NCBI RefSeq assembly: GCF_900114615.1
Contig: NZ_FOTS01000036.1
Coordinates: forward strand, 1-53,894
Length of the DNA stretch: 53,894 nucleotides
Direction: 5' to 3'
Source of the DNA: Pelosinus propionicus DSM 13327
Lineage (GTDB): Bacteria > Bacillota > Negativicutes > DSM-13327
Numbering within the stretch: position 1 is the stretch's first letter; each line of letters starts with the position of its first letter. This document shows positions 27,440 to 36,628 of the stretch, piece after piece. The translations under genes and the position numbers were made by a program. The notes below the pieces were generated by a model. That model searched no databases. It was not told the DNA's origin and was given only the letters and a program-made list of their open reading frames with translations.

Positions 27440-28546
27440 TTATTCTTTATAATTTTTTACAATTAAATCGTACAATTCGATAATTCTTTTAATCGTTTGT
27501 TGATGAGAGAAATTCTCTACGACTTTTTGACGGCTATTTAAGGATAATTCTTTTCTGAGACTCTTGTTGCTATATAATATGCATAATGCTTTATAAAAAT
27601 TCTCAATATTATTCTTTTCTACTAGAAAACCTGTTACCCCTTCATCGATTACTTCTTTGAGACCACCAACGGCATAAGTTACCACAGGTTTTTCTATTGC
27701 CATTGCTTCAGCTACTGCTAATCCAAAGGTTTCAAATTTCGATGGAAGTGCCATCACATCAATCGCACTTAAGGCTACAGGTATGTCAGTATGATGTCCG
27801 GCAAAAATAATACGATCATATATACCATATTTCCAAGCTTTATATTTTAAAAAGGGTAAGTATTTCCCCTTCCCGATAATGACCAATTTCCAATCTTGTA
27901 TTTCCTTATACTTTGCCAATATATGTAGTAGATCCAGATGACCTTTCATATTGGGCCGGGCTATTCTTGAAACGATACCTAATAGGAAATCACTCTTAGT
28001 TACGCCCCATTCCTCTCGTAGTCGGGCTCCTTTTGTCAAGTTCTCAGGCGTTGACGAATAGGTAGTGGTGTCGATTCCATTGTATATCGTAATAAGCTTC
28101 TGTGGGTCGAGATATCCTTCCGTAAGAAAGCGATTCTTCAAATAGTCACTCACACAGATAATATACTGTGCCTGTGCGATGTTGGATTGCTGCTCTTTAA
28201 AGCTTAACCATCCATGGGCAGTATACACCCAGGGTATATTGGCTCGCATACATGCTAAAGCGGCAACTTGCCCAGCAGCTCCCGAGTTAGCATGTACCAA
28301 TTGTATGTTGTGCCGATGAATGATTTTTTCTAGCATCATAGAAGCGAGACCCTTGTGCAATCGTATGGGTACCTTATAATGCATAATTCCTAAATTATGT
28401 AATTCATCCGCTAATAAGCCTCCCCAAGAAGCCACATATATCGCATACCCCATTGCCTTTAGTTGTTTGGCTAATTGAAAAACATAGGATTCCGCACCAC
28501 CAATATTTAGCCGCGGGACAACTAATAATAGATTAGTAACTTGCAA
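27440..28546 (-). CDS. Family 4 glycosyltransferase
   Basis: 368-residue GT-B enzyme. NLLLVVPRLNIGGAESYVFQ has the GGAE loop typical of GT4, and the C-terminal domain has SKFETFGLAVAEAMAIEKPV (about 284-303), the E-x7-E donor motif. It starts at TTG 28546, preceded by a run of eight G (28559-28552) that serves as the ribosome-binding site. Length variation of that run could change translation. It is likely a repeat-unit or outer-core transferase. Upstream lies an IS5 remnant. Confidence 0.88.
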   Translation of the reverse strand: MQVTNLLLVVPRLNIGGAESYVFQLAKQLKAMGYAIYVASWGGLLADELHNLGIMHYKVPIRLHKGLASMMLEKIIHRHNIQLVHANSGAAGQVAALACMRANIPWVYTAHGWLSFKEQQSNIAQAQYIICVSDYLKNRFLTEGYLDPQKLITIYNGIDTTTYSSTPENLTKGARLREEWGVTKSDFLLGIVSRIARPNMKGHLDLLHILAKYKEIQDWKLVIIGKGKYLPFLKYKAWKYGIYDRIIFAGHHTDIPVALSAIDVMALPSKFETFGLAVAEAMAIEKPVVTYAVGGLKEVIDEGVTGFLVEKNNIENFYKALCILYSNKSLRKELSLNSRQKVVENFSHQQTIKRIIELYDLIVKNYKE

Positions 28547-28599
28547 TTGATCCCCCCCCTTGTTGCGAGTAAGAATGATTACATATCATTGTAAAAGCT

Positions 28600-28961
28600 A
28601 CCCAAAAACTCATCACGACGGCAGGAAGAAAACTCGCTTGAGACGATTTTCAATGAACTGGGTGTAGATGCTGATTCACAGGATTTGAGCATTGACAGCA
28701 AAGCTACAAAGCGCACCAACACAGCACCGGTGCAAAAAATACCGAAAACAGCGATACAAACCAACACATTGGAGTGAGCTAGAGCGGCAAGAATACAAAA
28801 TCCATGGGAATGTGATTGGTGGCAATACAAAGAGCAGCATTTAATTAAATGCTTTTTTCAAAAACTCAAGCAATTTAGTCGGATTGCGACGCTACGAGAA
28901 GCTGGCGAACCGTTTCTTAGCTTTTGTTCATATTGACTGCATTTGTATTCTATTGAAATAA
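28600..28961 (+). pseudogene. Decayed IS5-family transposase fragment
   Basis: In-frame pieces on the plus strand match IS5-type transposases. ETIFNELGVDADSQDLSIDS leads into KATKRTNTAPVQK (28640-28777) in one frame, with AHQHSTGAKK in another. Then LIKCFFQKLKQFSRIATLRE from 28841 and, after another shift, FVHIDCICILLK ending at TAA 28959-28961. The DDE core is mostly deleted and there are several frameshifts. A TTTTTCAACACGCCCTG end-like sequence follows at about 28979-28995. It separates two glycosyltransferase blocks. Confidence 0.65.
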
Positions 28962-29244
28962 CATACAGCTTTTTAGACTTTTTCAACACGCCCTGGTATT
29001 AAATAACACAGAAAATTAGTACGTTCTGTGAATCATCTTCTGATCCACTACATCAATACCAGCTGCCACTGGTATTGATGTACTCTGGCGACCGGAGTCT
29101 GACAAAGGGAAGCAGATTAATAACTAAATCAAACTTGCGATTACAGATATCAGCAATGAGTCTAATGTAAGTCGCCGATTTATTGCGATAGCCTTCTTAC
29201 CAATAAACTCAAATTTTATCACATCATTAACCTTACATCCTGAC
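28962..29244. other. Gene-free spacer with a 12-base inverted repeat
   Basis: No gene is seen. CATCAATACCAG (29051-29062) and CTGGTATTGATG (29069-29080) form a perfect 12-base stem with a six-base loop and no T-run. It may be a remnant of the IS insertion or a weak terminator. Confidence 0.4.
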
Positions 29245-29871
29245 TCAAGCAAATTTGCTTTGTCGGCGACTAGCGACCACACAATATTGATTTGTTAATA
29301 AGTCAGGCCATAATTTATATTGAATACGCTTAGATAAAGTTCTAAGCTTTGACAAGCAAGTCAGCTCAACAATCTCATATTTCCTAAACGCATCAATAAT
29401 ACTTTGCTTCGTAAAGAATCTTAAATGCGTTCTATCTAATATACCTTCATTTGCATATTCCCATTTTCCATGTAACAGTAAATTAGTAATAATTTTATAT
29501 TGGCGAATATTAGGAATGCTACCAATAAACGATCCGGTATCAGATAAATTGTCATAAAGTCTATCAATAACCGCCCAAGGATCTATCAAATGTTCCAAGA
29601 CATCGTTAGCTATTATTAAATCGAACTTACCTAGATGAGAAAAATTATACCCATCAATGGATGTTACAATTACTTCATCTAATTTTGTTTTTGCTTGTTC
29701 TGCAGCAGAAGGAAAGATCTCGAACCCAACAACATAGCAGCCATATATCTCTTTTAATGTAGCTGAGAAGTTCCCAGCACCACATCCTAGTTCAAGTACT
29801 CGTTTAGGTCTATTTGTTATGAATTGGAGAATTTCATTTCTATGGTTTTCATAGTACGATAAATCTATCAT
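29245..29871 (-). CDS. Class I SAM-dependent methyltransferase
   Basis: 208 residues. Motif I is VLELGCGAGNFSATL (about 25-39), motif II VVGFEIFPSAAEQAK, and the IIANDVLEHLIDPW segment is the post-motif typical of Methyltransf_11/23 proteins in O-antigen loci. It probably methylates a sugar or caps a glycan end. The substrate is unknown. GGGGGA precedes the ATG. It is encoded downstream of ugd and uxs in the same direction. Confidence 0.85.
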   Translation of the reverse strand: MIDLSYYENHRNEILQFITNRPKRVLELGCGAGNFSATLKEIYGCYVVGFEIFPSAAEQAKTKLDEVIVTSIDGYNFSHLGKFDLIIANDVLEHLIDPWAVIDRLYDNLSDTGSFIGSIPNIRQYKIITNLLLHGKWEYANEGILDRTHLRFFTKQSIIDAFRKYEIVELTCLSKLRTLSKRIQYKLWPDLLTNQYCVVASRRQSKFA

Positions 29872-29915
29872 CTTATCCCCCTGTTTTTGTAGAAATTTAT
29901 TACAAACAATCAGAT

Positions 29916-30857
29916 CTAATCTACTATCTTACGAAAATATTCAATAGCATGTTTTAAACCATCTTCTAATTGTACCACAGGTTCCCATCCCAAGTTAGCT
30001 TTTGCCAAATGGATATTAGGTCTTCGCAACTTAGGATCATCTTGTGGTAAAGGTTTAAAAACCAACTTTGATTTTGACCCTGTTAGCCTTAAGACGACCT
30101 TAGCTAATTCCAAAACAGTAAATTCATTAGGATTTCCTAAATTTACTGGACCATTGAATCCTTTTTCAGTATTCATCATCAGCATCATGCCTTTAATTAG
30201 ATCCTCAACATAGCAAAATGATCTAGTTTGATTACCATCTCCATAGATAGTGATATCTTGTCCTTTGATGGCCTGTACAATAAAGTTACTGACAACACGA
30301 CCATCATTAATATTCATATGAGGACCATATGTATTAAAAATACGAATCACCTTAATGTCTAAGCCAAATTGTCGATGGTAATCAAAAAACAGTGTTTCTG
30401 CGCCACGCTTCCCTTCATCATAGCAACTACGAATACCAATCGGATTTACATTTCCCCAATATTCTTCACTTTGAGGATGGATTTTGGGATCTCCATAAAC
30501 TTCAGAGGTGGAGGCTTGTAAAACTTTTGCACCCATACGACAAGCCAAATCAAGTACATTAATAACCCCCAATATATTGGTTTTCATCGTCTTAACCGAA
30601 TCATACTGGTAATGTACAGGACTAGCAGGACAAGCTAAGTTATATATTTCATCAACTTCAAAAGAAAATGGAATCGTAATATCATGTGTAATAAATTCAA
30701 ATTTAGGATTTGACATTAAATCAGCTACATTCTCTTTAGAACCAGTAAAACAATTATCAAGACAAATTACAGCATGTGCTTGTTCAAGTAGTTTTTTACA
30801 TAAATGTGAGCCAATAAATCCTGCTCCACCAGTAACTAAAATTCTTTTATTTAACAA
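29916..30857 (-). CDS. uxs: UDP-glucuronate decarboxylase (UDP-xylose synthase)
   Basis: 313-residue extended [22 protein letters not shown], the UXS-specific [34 protein letters not shown], and [20 protein letters not shown] with the catalytic YxxxK, then [10 protein letters not shown]. It converts UDP-GlcA (made by the next gene) to UDP-xylose. The start appears to be TTG 30857 with GGGAG nine bases upstream, overlapping the end of ugd by 11 bases. Confidence 0.93.
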   Translation of the reverse strand: MLNKRILVTGGAGFIGSHLCKKLLEQAHAVICLDNCFTGSKENVADLMSNPKFEFITHDITIPFSFEVDEIYNLACPASPVHYQYDSVKTMKTNILGVINVLDLACRMGAKVLQASTSEVYGDPKIHPQSEEYWGNVNPIGIRSCYDEGKRGAETLFFDYHRQFGLDIKVIRIFNTYGPHMNINDGRVVSNFIVQAIKGQDITIYGDGNQTRSFCYVEDLIKGMMLMMNTEKGFNGPVNLGNPNEFTVLELAKVVLRLTGSKSKLVFKPLPQDDPKLRRPNIHLAKANLGWEPVVQLEDGLKHAIEYFRKIVD

Positions 30858-32187
30858 AACAATTTCTCCCTATACAATAATATTCAAAACCATTTTCTTT
30901 CATTATATTAGGTTTATACTGATTTCTACCATCAAAGATAATTGGACTCTTCATATGACATTTAAGCTCATTTAAGTCAGGTTGCCGGAATTGTCGCCAC
31001 TCAGTAATCACAATTAGCGCATCAACATTTTGGATAGCTTTCTTACTATCATCTACATATTGGATATGCTGCTCACAATCTGCAAATACTTTCTTTGCCT
31101 GTTCTATTGCCTCTGGATCATAAGCAGTAACAGTTGCCCCCCTAAACAATAATTCTCGAATAATCACAATAGAAGGGGCTTCACGCATATCATCAGTCTG
31201 TGGCTTAAAAGCAAGACCCCATACACCAAATTTTTTCCCTGTTAAATCTTCACCAAAACGTTTTAAAAGCATTTCAACTAAATAATATTTTTGATTTTCA
31301 TTTACTTTTTCAACAGCAGCTATAATATCCATAGAAACGCCATTTTCAGATCCTGTATTGATTATTGCTTTTACATCTTTAGGAAAACACGAGCCACCAT
31401 ATCCAGCACCAGCATACAAAAACGGCATGCCAATACGCCTATCAGTCCCAATTCCTAATCTTACATGTGCAATATCTCCACCCACTTGATCACACAGCCG
31501 AGCCATTTCGTTCATAAAACTAATTCTGGTTGCTAACATTGCATTTGCGGCATACTTTGTAAGTTCAGCAGAGGTTATATCCATAATTAGTATTGGATTT
31601 TGATTGCGCACAAAGGGTTCGTATAACTGTTTCATTAATTCAGCAGTACGAATATTGTCAGTACCAATCACAATACGATCAGGATGCATGAAATCCTCAA
31701 TGGCTGCACCTTCTTTTAAAAATTCAGGATTTGAAACAATATCAAATTCTAAATCTTCTCTTTTGCGTGCTTTTAATTGTTCTTTTATAATATTACGAAT
31801 TTGACTTGCTGTTCCAACTGGAACTGTAGATTTATTAACAATAATTAAATATTTGTCCATGTTAATACTAATTTTATTTGCTACAGCTTGAATTGCAGAT
31901 ATATCAGCTACACCATCTATCCCTGTAGGCGTTCCTACTGCAATAAAACAAAATAACGCATCTTTGATACCATCTTTGATAGCAGAAGTAAATTCCAGTC
32001 TGCCTTCTTGCATATTTTTTGTTACTAATTCTTGCAAACCAGGTTCATAAATAGGAATTTTCCCTTGTTTTAGTTTTTTAATCTTTTGCGCATCAATATC
32101 AACGCACCATACTTTATTTCCCATATCAGCAAAGCATGTCCCTGTTATTAAGCCAACATAGCCTGTTCCAATTACACATATATTCAT
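30847..32187 (-). CDS. ugd: UDP-glucose 6-dehydrogenase
   Basis: 446 residues. [20 protein letters not shown] (NAD site), [51 protein letters not shown], and the catalytic cysteine in [16 protein letters not shown] (about 260). The GSCFPKD form marks the UDP-glucose enzyme. Two-step oxidation of UDP-glucose to UDP-glucuronate. AAGGTGA precedes the ATG. Coupled to uxs downstream. Confidence 0.94.
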   Translation of the reverse strand: MNICVIGTGYVGLITGTCFADMGNKVWCVDIDAQKIKKLKQGKIPIYEPGLQELVTKNMQEGRLEFTSAIKDGIKDALFCFIAVGTPTGIDGVADISAIQAVANKISINMDKYLIIVNKSTVPVGTASQIRNIIKEQLKARKREDLEFDIVSNPEFLKEGAAIEDFMHPDRIVIGTDNIRTAELMKQLYEPFVRNQNPILIMDITSAELTKYAANAMLATRISFMNEMARLCDQVGGDIAHVRLGIGTDRRIGMPFLYAGAGYGGSCFPKDVKAIINTGSENGVSMDIIAAVEKVNENQKYYLVEMLLKRFGEDLTGKKFGVWGLAFKPQTDDMREAPSIVIIRELLFRGATVTAYDPEAIEQAKKVFADCEQHIQYVDDSKKAIQNVDALIVITEWRQFRQPDLNELKCHMKSPIIFDGRNQYKPNIMKENGFEYYCIGRNCFVK

Positions 32188-32200
32188 ATTATCACCTTTT

Positions 32201-33046
32201 TTAAGAATTATTGTCCATTTTATTTACTTCCGAATTTAAGACTTCTTCCCATTCTATTGCTGGTGACAAATATCGATTTTCCATATGAAGAGCTATCGTA
32301 GGGATGGGGACCCACAATTTATAAGCTTTACCAAATAAAATATGTTTCCAGCACCGCCGCCAAGCCTGGCGATAATACCTATATACCCACCGTTCCGAAG
32401 TTCCAGCTTTCACTACAATCGATGGATCAAACATTCTGAGCTTAGTAATGCTTAGCCACAGAGCTGCATCAGAATTACCATGACTATATGTTTGAAAAAC
32501 ACTTGCAGTTTCACCTAATATTTTCTTCGTCGTAAGAAAAGTAAGACAAGTGCTAGAGGCTGTCATCCAATGTCTATCAGCAAAGGTTGTTATTTCTCGC
32601 TTATGATTATGCAAACCACCTGTGTAATAATCTAAATGGTCATATGGTGTAATAAAATCAATTTTTTCATTGGTTTTAATAAAATTAACCATGTTCTCCA
32701 TTTGATTCGAAAAATACAAGTAATCATCCTCAGCAAAATACACATATTCAGCATCAGTTTGCTGTAGTAAGATTTCTATTTGCATACCAAAGGTCGCTAA
32801 ATTACCTACACCAGGCAGATTAATTAGTTCCAAACATTCTGAATCAAAATATTTCTTAAATAATTCTTCATATTCAGCTGGACAATTATCTAATAGTACC
32901 CACATTTTAGTATGTAGTGAGCCTAATGATTCTTTAAACGATTTTAAACATAACTCTGCTAACTTATATTTATTATCACTAAAGACAGGTGGAACTTTTG
33001 AAACTTTTGGGTAAATTCTATATACAACAGCCAAATCATATTTCAA
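32201..33046 (-). CDS. Glycosyltransferase, family 2-like
   Basis: About 281 residues. The AEYVYFAEDDYLYFSNQMEN segment supplies a DxD-like EDD metal site, and HWMTASSTCLTF and YSHGNSDAALWLS appear further on, as in distantly GT2-like enzymes of polysaccharide loci. The start is uncertain. A GTG at 33061 has no ribosome-binding site, whereas AGGTGAG just after it suits the TTG at 33046, giving MKYDLAVVYRIYPKVSK. Family call from the EDD motif and context only. Confidence 0.65.
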   Translation of the reverse strand: MKYDLAVVYRIYPKVSKVPPVFSDNKYKLAELCLKSFKESLGSLHTKMWVLLDNCPAEYEELFKKYFDSECLELINLPGVGNLATFGMQIEILLQQTDAEYVYFAEDDYLYFSNQMENMVNFIKTNEKIDFITPYDHLDYYTGGLHNHKREITTFADRHWMTASSTCLTFLTTKKILGETASVFQTYSHGNSDAALWLSITKLRMFDPSIVVKAGTSERWVYRYYRQAWRRCWKHILFGKAYKLWVPIPTIALHMENRYLSPAIEWEEVLNSEVNKMDNNS

Positions 33047-33124
33047 TGACAATACTCTCACCTATTTTCTAAAAATATAATATATTACTAGTTACGATAA
33101 CCTTGCTTATAACAGAAATTGTAC

Positions 33125-34030
33125 TTACAACTTCCCCTCTTTTCGCCTAAGAAAATCAGACAAACCTTTCATATATGCTTTTCCCAACATTTTTTTAGTA
33201 TCATCTTTATACAAAATTCCGCGCAAAAAATATTTTATAGAAAATAGCACTGTTCTAGCAATAAAATAAGGATAATAATATACTTTATAACGCAATGCGC
33301 CATACCTTTGCATAAAATATAAATTATTACGAATAGAATAATAAAACTGAATGTATGAAGTTTTGCTCACTGAAGAAGATGTTTTATGCCAAACGACTCC
33401 TCCAGGTATAACAATTAGTGGTATTCCAGCTTGATGTAATTTATAACAATAATCAACATCTTCAAAATATAAAAAAAAGTGCTCATCCATTCGATATTGT
33501 TCAAATAATTTAGTTGAAGCAAACATGCTACATCCAGAAATCCATTCAGTATTGCAGGGTTTCTTTACAAAGTTATTATCTTTTAAGTGAATATGCGTAT
33601 GATACGCCTTACCTTTCCACCAATTTATATCACCGCCATCATACCAAATATCAGACTCTGTACCATATTTATATACTTTACCTCCAAGCAAAGCCAATTT
33701 ATATTGGCTGGCACTTTCAACTAATTCCTTTAAACTTTCAGGATGTGCAACTGTATCATTATTAAGTAACCAAATATACGTAGCCCCATTCTTTATTGCG
33801 ATATCAATACCAATATTATTCCCACCAGCAAATCCTAAATTTTCCATGCTATTGATAAGTATCACATCTTTTAGCTTCTTTAATTCAAAAGCACTGTTAT
33901 CAGAGGAGGCATTGTCAACAACAATAATTTTAAATGATCTATATGTCATTTGTTTTAAAGATTCAATGCATTCAACAGTATCTTGCCAACTATTATAATT
34001 TACTAAAATAATATACACCATCTCATTCAT
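33125..34030 (-). CDS. Family 2 glycosyltransferase (WbbL/rhamnosyltransferase-like)
   Basis: About 301 residues from ATG 34030. Motifs VYIILVNYNSWQDTVECIES, IIVVDNASSDNSAFELKKL, NLGFAGGNNIGIDIAI, the metal-binding WLLNNDTV, and FFLYFEDVDYCYKLHQAGI with the catalytic ED(V)D. This set is typical of rhamnosyltransferases such as WbbL and RfbN, and dTDP-rhamnose is made in the window. An ATG three codons later is also possible. Hydrophobic C-terminal stretch about 245-275. Confidence 0.85.
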   Translation of the reverse strand: MNEMVYIILVNYNSWQDTVECIESLKQMTYRSFKIIVVDNASSDNSAFELKKLKDVILINSMENLGFAGGNNIGIDIAIKNGATYIWLLNNDTVAHPESLKELVESASQYKLALLGGKVYKYGTESDIWYDGGDINWWKGKAYHTHIHLKDNNFVKKPCNTEWISGCSMFASTKLFEQYRMDEHFFLYFEDVDYCYKLHQAGIPLIVIPGGVVWHKTSSSVSKTSYIQFYYSIRNNLYFMQRYGALRYKVYYYPYFIARTVLFSIKYFLRGILYKDDTKKMLGKAYMKGLSDFLRRKEGKL

Positions 34031-34043
34031 AAAAAACCCACTT

Positions 34044-35021
34044 TCACAAATGTAATACCTGAGATACTGCTGTACATACCTCAGCCGGAGTGATTTGACG
34101 CACGCAAAGTTTATCATCCTGGCACTCCCGTCCAGTACTATAACAAGGTGAGCATGGTAGAGATTTGGTAATTACTCTACAGTTTCTTTGCGGCGCCCAT
34201 TGAATAGGAGCAGTAGGCCCATAAATGGCCACTTGAGGCGTATCTGTGGTAGCAGCAAAATGCAACACCGATGTACATCCACAAACAATCAGCTTTGCTA
34301 AAGAAATTAAGTATGTAGTTTCCCTTATATTCAGTAATCCGACCATATTGACGCTACCCGATAATTTTTCAGCACGTTCACGATTTTCCTTACCTCCAAC
34401 AATTACAACTACAAATTCCTTTAACACAAGAAAGTCAATTAATTGCTGATAATATTCCTCTGGCCAATCTTTTAAATAGGACAATGAATAGGGCGCTAAC
34501 ACAATAATAGACTTTTCAATTAGATCAATCTTATTTTCTACTAACAACTGCTTGATATGTTGCTTTTCATTCTCGCGGCATGGCGCCATAATAAGCTGAG
34601 TCTTCTTGGTATCAATTCCTGCATACCTTGCAACAGTCAGCGTGTTTTCTGCCTCATAAATACTAGCATTAGGTGTTCCCAAAACTCGATCAGTTAAAAA
34701 CGTTTGCTTCTTAGAACTTCTTCCAATTCGCCGTGGAATACACGCTAGCCAAGCAAACAAACTAGATCGATAATGAAAATCCAAAACCAACGCCAAATCA
34801 GCTCGCCAGATTTTCTTTATGATAGGAAAAATGCTGTCCCCCTTCTCATAAAGTAACAGCTCATCTACAAAGGGATGTCCATCTAGAATTTCTTTAGCCC
34901 CAGAAGATGCCATCATAATGGTACGACTATAAGGATATGTTTCCTTAATAGCTCGTAATGTTGGAGTGGCCAATAAAGTATCTCCTAAGCTAGCTCTATC
35001 AGCTACAAATATCTTTTTCAC
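34044..35021 (-). CDS. Family 9 glycosyltransferase (heptosyltransferase)
   Basis: 325 residues. FVADRASLGDTLLATPTLRA at the N-terminus and LIVCGCTSVLHFAATTDTPQ in the donor domain mark GT9. Note that the usual D-T/S-G of the donor site reads CGCTS here, a departure that may alter donor choice. The C-terminus has the CSPC...C...C cysteine cluster common in these enzymes (about 292-312). GTG start with GGAG ten bases upstream, overlapping the upstream GT9 gene by four bases (GTGA). Confidence 0.87.
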   Translation of the reverse strand: MKKIFVADRASLGDTLLATPTLRAIKETYPYSRTIMMASSGAKEILDGHPFVDELLLYEKGDSIFPIIKKIWRADLALVLDFHYRSSLFAWLACIPRRIGRSSKKQTFLTDRVLGTPNASIYEAENTLTVARYAGIDTKKTQLIMAPCRENEKQHIKQLLVENKIDLIEKSIIVLAPYSLSYLKDWPEEYYQQLIDFLVLKEFVVVIVGGKENRERAEKLSGSVNMVGLLNIRETTYLISLAKLIVCGCTSVLHFAATTDTPQVAIYGPTAPIQWAPQRNCRVITKSLPCSPCYSTGRECQDDKLCVRQITPAEVCTAVSQVLHL

Positions 35022-36082
35022 ACTAAAGCCACTCCTTTAATCGTCTCCATTACTCTATCTACACTAATATGATTCATACACGCATGGTCTGGGCATGCGT
35101 CTGCCACTATCGCACAAGGGCAACATGGCTCATCGGATGAAATTGCTACTGCCCTCTCACTGATAGGATGCCACCGTTTTGGTGATGTACAGCCATAAAT
35201 GACCACCATAGGGACACCTACTGTTGCAGCTATATGAGCTGCTCCCGTATCTACGGTAATAAACAAATCTGATCGTTTTAGTACCGCCGCTACTTCAGGT
35301 AAGTTGGTTTCTCCACAGAAATTTGCTACTGGTATTTTTATCAGGTCAATAACTTGATCTGCATAGTTTCTATCCTCAGGAGCTCCGATGATGAAAAATA
35401 CCGCCTCATATTGAATGGAAAGTTCATCTATTAGTTGGGCAAAACGTTCTTTGGGCCAGTCTTTTAAGGGGAAGGTGCCTTTGACACAAAGAGCGATGCG
35501 ATAAAGGGATTGCTTCGTTTCACTCGCAATGACAGGGAGGGATTGAAGAAGTTTTTCTGCTTTTTGTTCATGCTCAGGCATAATGCGGGACATCATTGGA
35601 ACAGCAGAGCCTGATGTTTTCGTAAAGCCACGTATAATTTCCTGATAAGTTTGTCCCTGAAGAGTATTGACCAAGTCATGCTTGATTGGGATAACATGAG
35701 TATATAAATTAGTCACCCAACTAGGTTTATCATCAAATACTTTTTCAGGCCCCACTCTCACCGGAATTCCAGCAAACAAAGCCAAGAGAGCTGGACGCAG
35801 TTTGCGGTCAAAAGAAACACAACAATCAAATTTTCTTTTACGTAGTTCACCAATCATAGCTAGCATACTTTTGACAGAACGATTTTTCCCTTTATAATCA
35901 TAAATGATAACCTCATCAATCACTGGATTATTAATGACAATTTGAGCTACCGCTGGACGAACCATCATTGTAATCTTAGCCTGAGGATAGATTTGCCGTA
36001 ACAAAGCTACTGCGCTGGTAGATAAAAGAACATCTCCAAGATTGACCATAGAGTGAACTAAAATATTTTTATATTGATCCAT
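35018..36082 (-). CDS. Family 9 glycosyltransferase with inserted repeat peptide
   Basis: 354 residues. NILVHSMVNLGDVLLSTSAV and FITVDTGAAHIAATVGVPMV are clear GT9 motifs, and CCPCAIVADACPDHACM forms the C-terminal cysteine cluster. Residues about 183-193 read PVIASETKQSL, the translation of a widespread palindromic DNA repeat (35508-35535). It lies between the two Rossmann domains, just before RIALCVKGTFPLKDWPKERF, and keeps the frame. The start lies within the 3' end of gmhB (25-base overlap). Function as heptosyltransferase depends on the linker tolerating the insertion. Confidence 0.87.
   Translation of the reverse strand: MDQYKNILVHSMVNLGDVLLSTSAVALLRQIYPQAKITMMVRPAVAQIVINNPVIDEVIIYDYKGKNRSVKSMLAMIGELRKRKFDCCVSFDRKLRPALLALFAGIPVRVGPEKVFDDKPSWVTNLYTHVIPIKHDLVNTLQGQTYQEIIRGFTKTSGSAVPMMSRIMPEHEQKAEKLLQSLPVIASETKQSLYRIALCVKGTFPLKDWPKERFAQLIDELSIQYEAVFFIIGAPEDRNYADQVIDLIKIPVANFCGETNLPEVAAVLKRSDLFITVDTGAAHIAATVGVPMVVIYGCTSPKRWHPISERAVAISSDEPCCPCAIVADACPDHACMNHISVDRVMETIKGVALV
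35508..35535. repeat. Palindromic repeat inserted in frame in a GT9 gene
   Basis: GATTGCTTCGTTTCACTCGC followed by AATGACAG. This is the core of the dispersed bacterial repeat that reads GATTGCTTCGTC...CTCGCAATGAC and, in the other direction, encodes VIASETKQS. No second copy was seen in this window. Confidence 0.65.
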
Positions 36083-36588
36083 GGCACAACCCTCTCCTTA
36101 ATAAATTCATATAGATTGCCACTTTCAAAAAGAAATCCTCGCATACCAGCACTTTCAGCAGCTTCCATATCGGAAGATCGATCACCAATAACAAAAGAAT
36201 TCTCAATATCCACAGACCACACCTGACATGCCCTTCGAATCATACCTGGTGCAGGTTTACGACATGTACAGGCTTTCTGATACTTTGGCACTGTACCATC
36301 TAGATGATGGGGGCAATAATAGAAGGCATCAATATGAGCGCCCTTTTTATGTAACTCGTTATTCATAAATTCGTGGAACAGCATAACATCATCTTCTGTA
36401 TAATAGCCACGAGCAATACCACTTTGATTAGTAATCACGAATACTTGATAGTTATTTTCGTTAAAGAAACGAATGGTTTGGACAGCTCCCGCCATCCACT
36501 CAAGGTCCTGTTTACGAAAAGTATAACCATGATCAACGTTTAGCACTCCATCTCGATCAAAGAATACCGCTGGCTTTTTATCTATCAT
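36058..36588 (-). CDS. gmhB: D-glycero-D-manno-heptose-1,7-bisphosphate 7-phosphatase
   Basis: About 176 residues, HAD superfamily. PAVFFDRDGVLNVDHGY carries the nucleophile DxD, FVITNQSGIARGYYTEDD the second motif, YCPHHLDG and the C-x-C in KACTCRKPAPGMI the zinc-site residues, and VIGDRSSDMEAAESAGMRG the last motif. Third step of ADP-heptose synthesis. Start ATG 36588, with AGGAG seven bases upstream, rather than TTG 36594. Confidence 0.93.
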   Translation of the reverse strand: MIDKKPAVFFDRDGVLNVDHGYTFRKQDLEWMAGAVQTIRFFNENNYQVFVITNQSGIARGYYTEDDVMLFHEFMNNELHKKGAHIDAFYYCPHHLDGTVPKYQKACTCRKPAPGMIRRACQVWSVDIENSFVIGDRSSDMEAAESAGMRGFLFESGNLYEFIKERVVPWINIKIF

Positions 36589-36628
36589 AGACAAACTCCT
36601 ATCTTGATGACAAGATGATTTAACTTGC

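Noticed and set aside
28579-28830. Minus-strand frame of 83 codons
   Set aside because: It is antisense to the IS5 remnant and has no ribosome-binding site.
35508-35535. Frameshift or sequence error in the GT9 gene
   Set aside because: The segment is in frame, both flanking domains are intact, and it equals a known dispersed repeat.
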